Assembly (NCBI GenBank): GCA_947179485.1
Contig: OX359250.1
Coordinates: forward strand, 12,754,539-12,818,538
Reading direction: 5' to 3'
DNA length: 64,000 nucleotides
From: Allacma fusca
Lineage: Eukaryota > Arthropoda > Collembola > Symphypleona > Sminthuridae
Shown: piece after piece, positions 63,404 through 64,000 of the stretch
How positions within the stretch are numbered: the stretch's first letter is position 1
Layout of the letters: each line of letters starts with the position of its first letter
Notes under the pieces: model-generated
Seen by the model: only the letters and a program-made list of their open reading frames with translations
What the model was told of the DNA's origin: nothing
The model's database searches: none
Translations under genes and position numbers: made by a program

Positions 63404-64000
63404 TCTTGATTGCTTGTTCAGTTCACTCAGGTTTTGACAGACGTAATATATATGCTTAATAATTGCTAATTTAACTGGTATGCAACTTTCATTTACAAAA
63501 GAAAAAAAGTGATACGAGGTTCAAACTAACAATGATATATGACACGACGACATTAGGCTCCGTTTACGACGGACGAAATAGAAATTAACTATTGCATCAC
63601 TATTACAGTAAGTATTTGAGCCTATTGTATTCTAATTGTAGGTTACTTCTACGGTTTGTTTATTAAGTAATTTATATGCTCTTGAATATTGCTTCCTATA
63701 TAAGTCACGGTCACGGACTTAAGCATCGTTTTGAGCACGCTTGAATGGTAAAAATTCGTTATAGTTAATTTAAACGGGCGATGATGGGAGTTCATGTTCG
63801 CCCATCACTTTTGTCTGATCTTAAAGTGGTAATCACAGATGGTTCAGGTAAACCACGAACTGTATGACTCATGCGAATAAAATATAAACAATTTACATAA
63901 CATTAATAGACGACTGGATACCATGTCCATGTTTATTTATCATGACCACAGCCAGACAACCTAACAAAAGCATAAAAATGTACGACAGAGCCGAAGGTGC
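63404..64000. other. 3' flank to the window edge
   Basis: No gene was recognised. AATAAA at 63876-63881 could serve as a distant polyadenylation signal for the cysteine-rich gene. CCACAGATGGGCGG-like fragments (GATGGGAGTTC, CGCCCATCAC) recur near 63780-63810. Confidence 0.4.

Overview
The window is AT-rich nuclear DNA from an animal, most likely an arthropod. The protein-coding genes have short exons, GT-AG introns and conserved animal exon content, and the thioredoxin reductase appears to use a selenocysteine codon. Drosophila and several other insect orders have lost that codon in this gene, so a non-insect arthropod is my best guess, for example a crustacean such as a copepod. That placement is inference, not proof.

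Layout. Positions 1-25270 are almost gene-free and consist of mobile elements stacked inside one another: a TATCCGATA-rich repeat split by a 2.7-kb hAT-type element, which itself holds a pogo-like MITE, a 128-bp-arm hairpin and a smaller hAT MITE. The same repeat is also split by a young 7.3-kb BEL/Pao LTR retrotransposon with a single in-frame stop in pol. Then come a 28-bp minisatellite split by a hAT MITE, further hAT, Harbinger-like and TA-flanked MITEs, a 41-bp tandem repeat, and an unassigned element with 130-bp inverted ends (18026-20791) that contains a 304-bp exon-like tandem duplication. Boundaries of most of these elements were fixed by matching target-site duplications at both ends.

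From 25275 to the end there are seven genes that I reassembled exon by exon: a membrane-anchored histidine acid phosphatase (-, 5' end not found), a thioredoxin reductase with a C-terminal Cys-Sec-Ser (+), a CD36/SCARB-family scavenger receptor (-, complete, 494 aa), a mitochondrial phosphate carrier SLC25A3 (-, complete, 352 aa), the tRNA guanine-N7 methyltransferase METTL1 (-, complete, 267 aa), a beta-tubulin (+, complete, 447 aa), and a secreted two-module cysteine-rich protein with defensin-like cysteine spacing (+, about 200 aa, the least familiar gene here). They are neighbours with no common pathway that I can see: redox, lipid or ligand uptake, mitochondrial phosphate import, tRNA modification, cytoskeleton and a secreted peptide.

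The remaining intergenic DNA (31.4-36.6, 38.8-40.5, 44.8-46.0, 47.7-52.4, 54.2-58.5 and 60.2-61.6 kb) shows no convincing coding exons beyond a few weak candidates listed below. No CRISPR array, rRNA or tRNA gene was seen.
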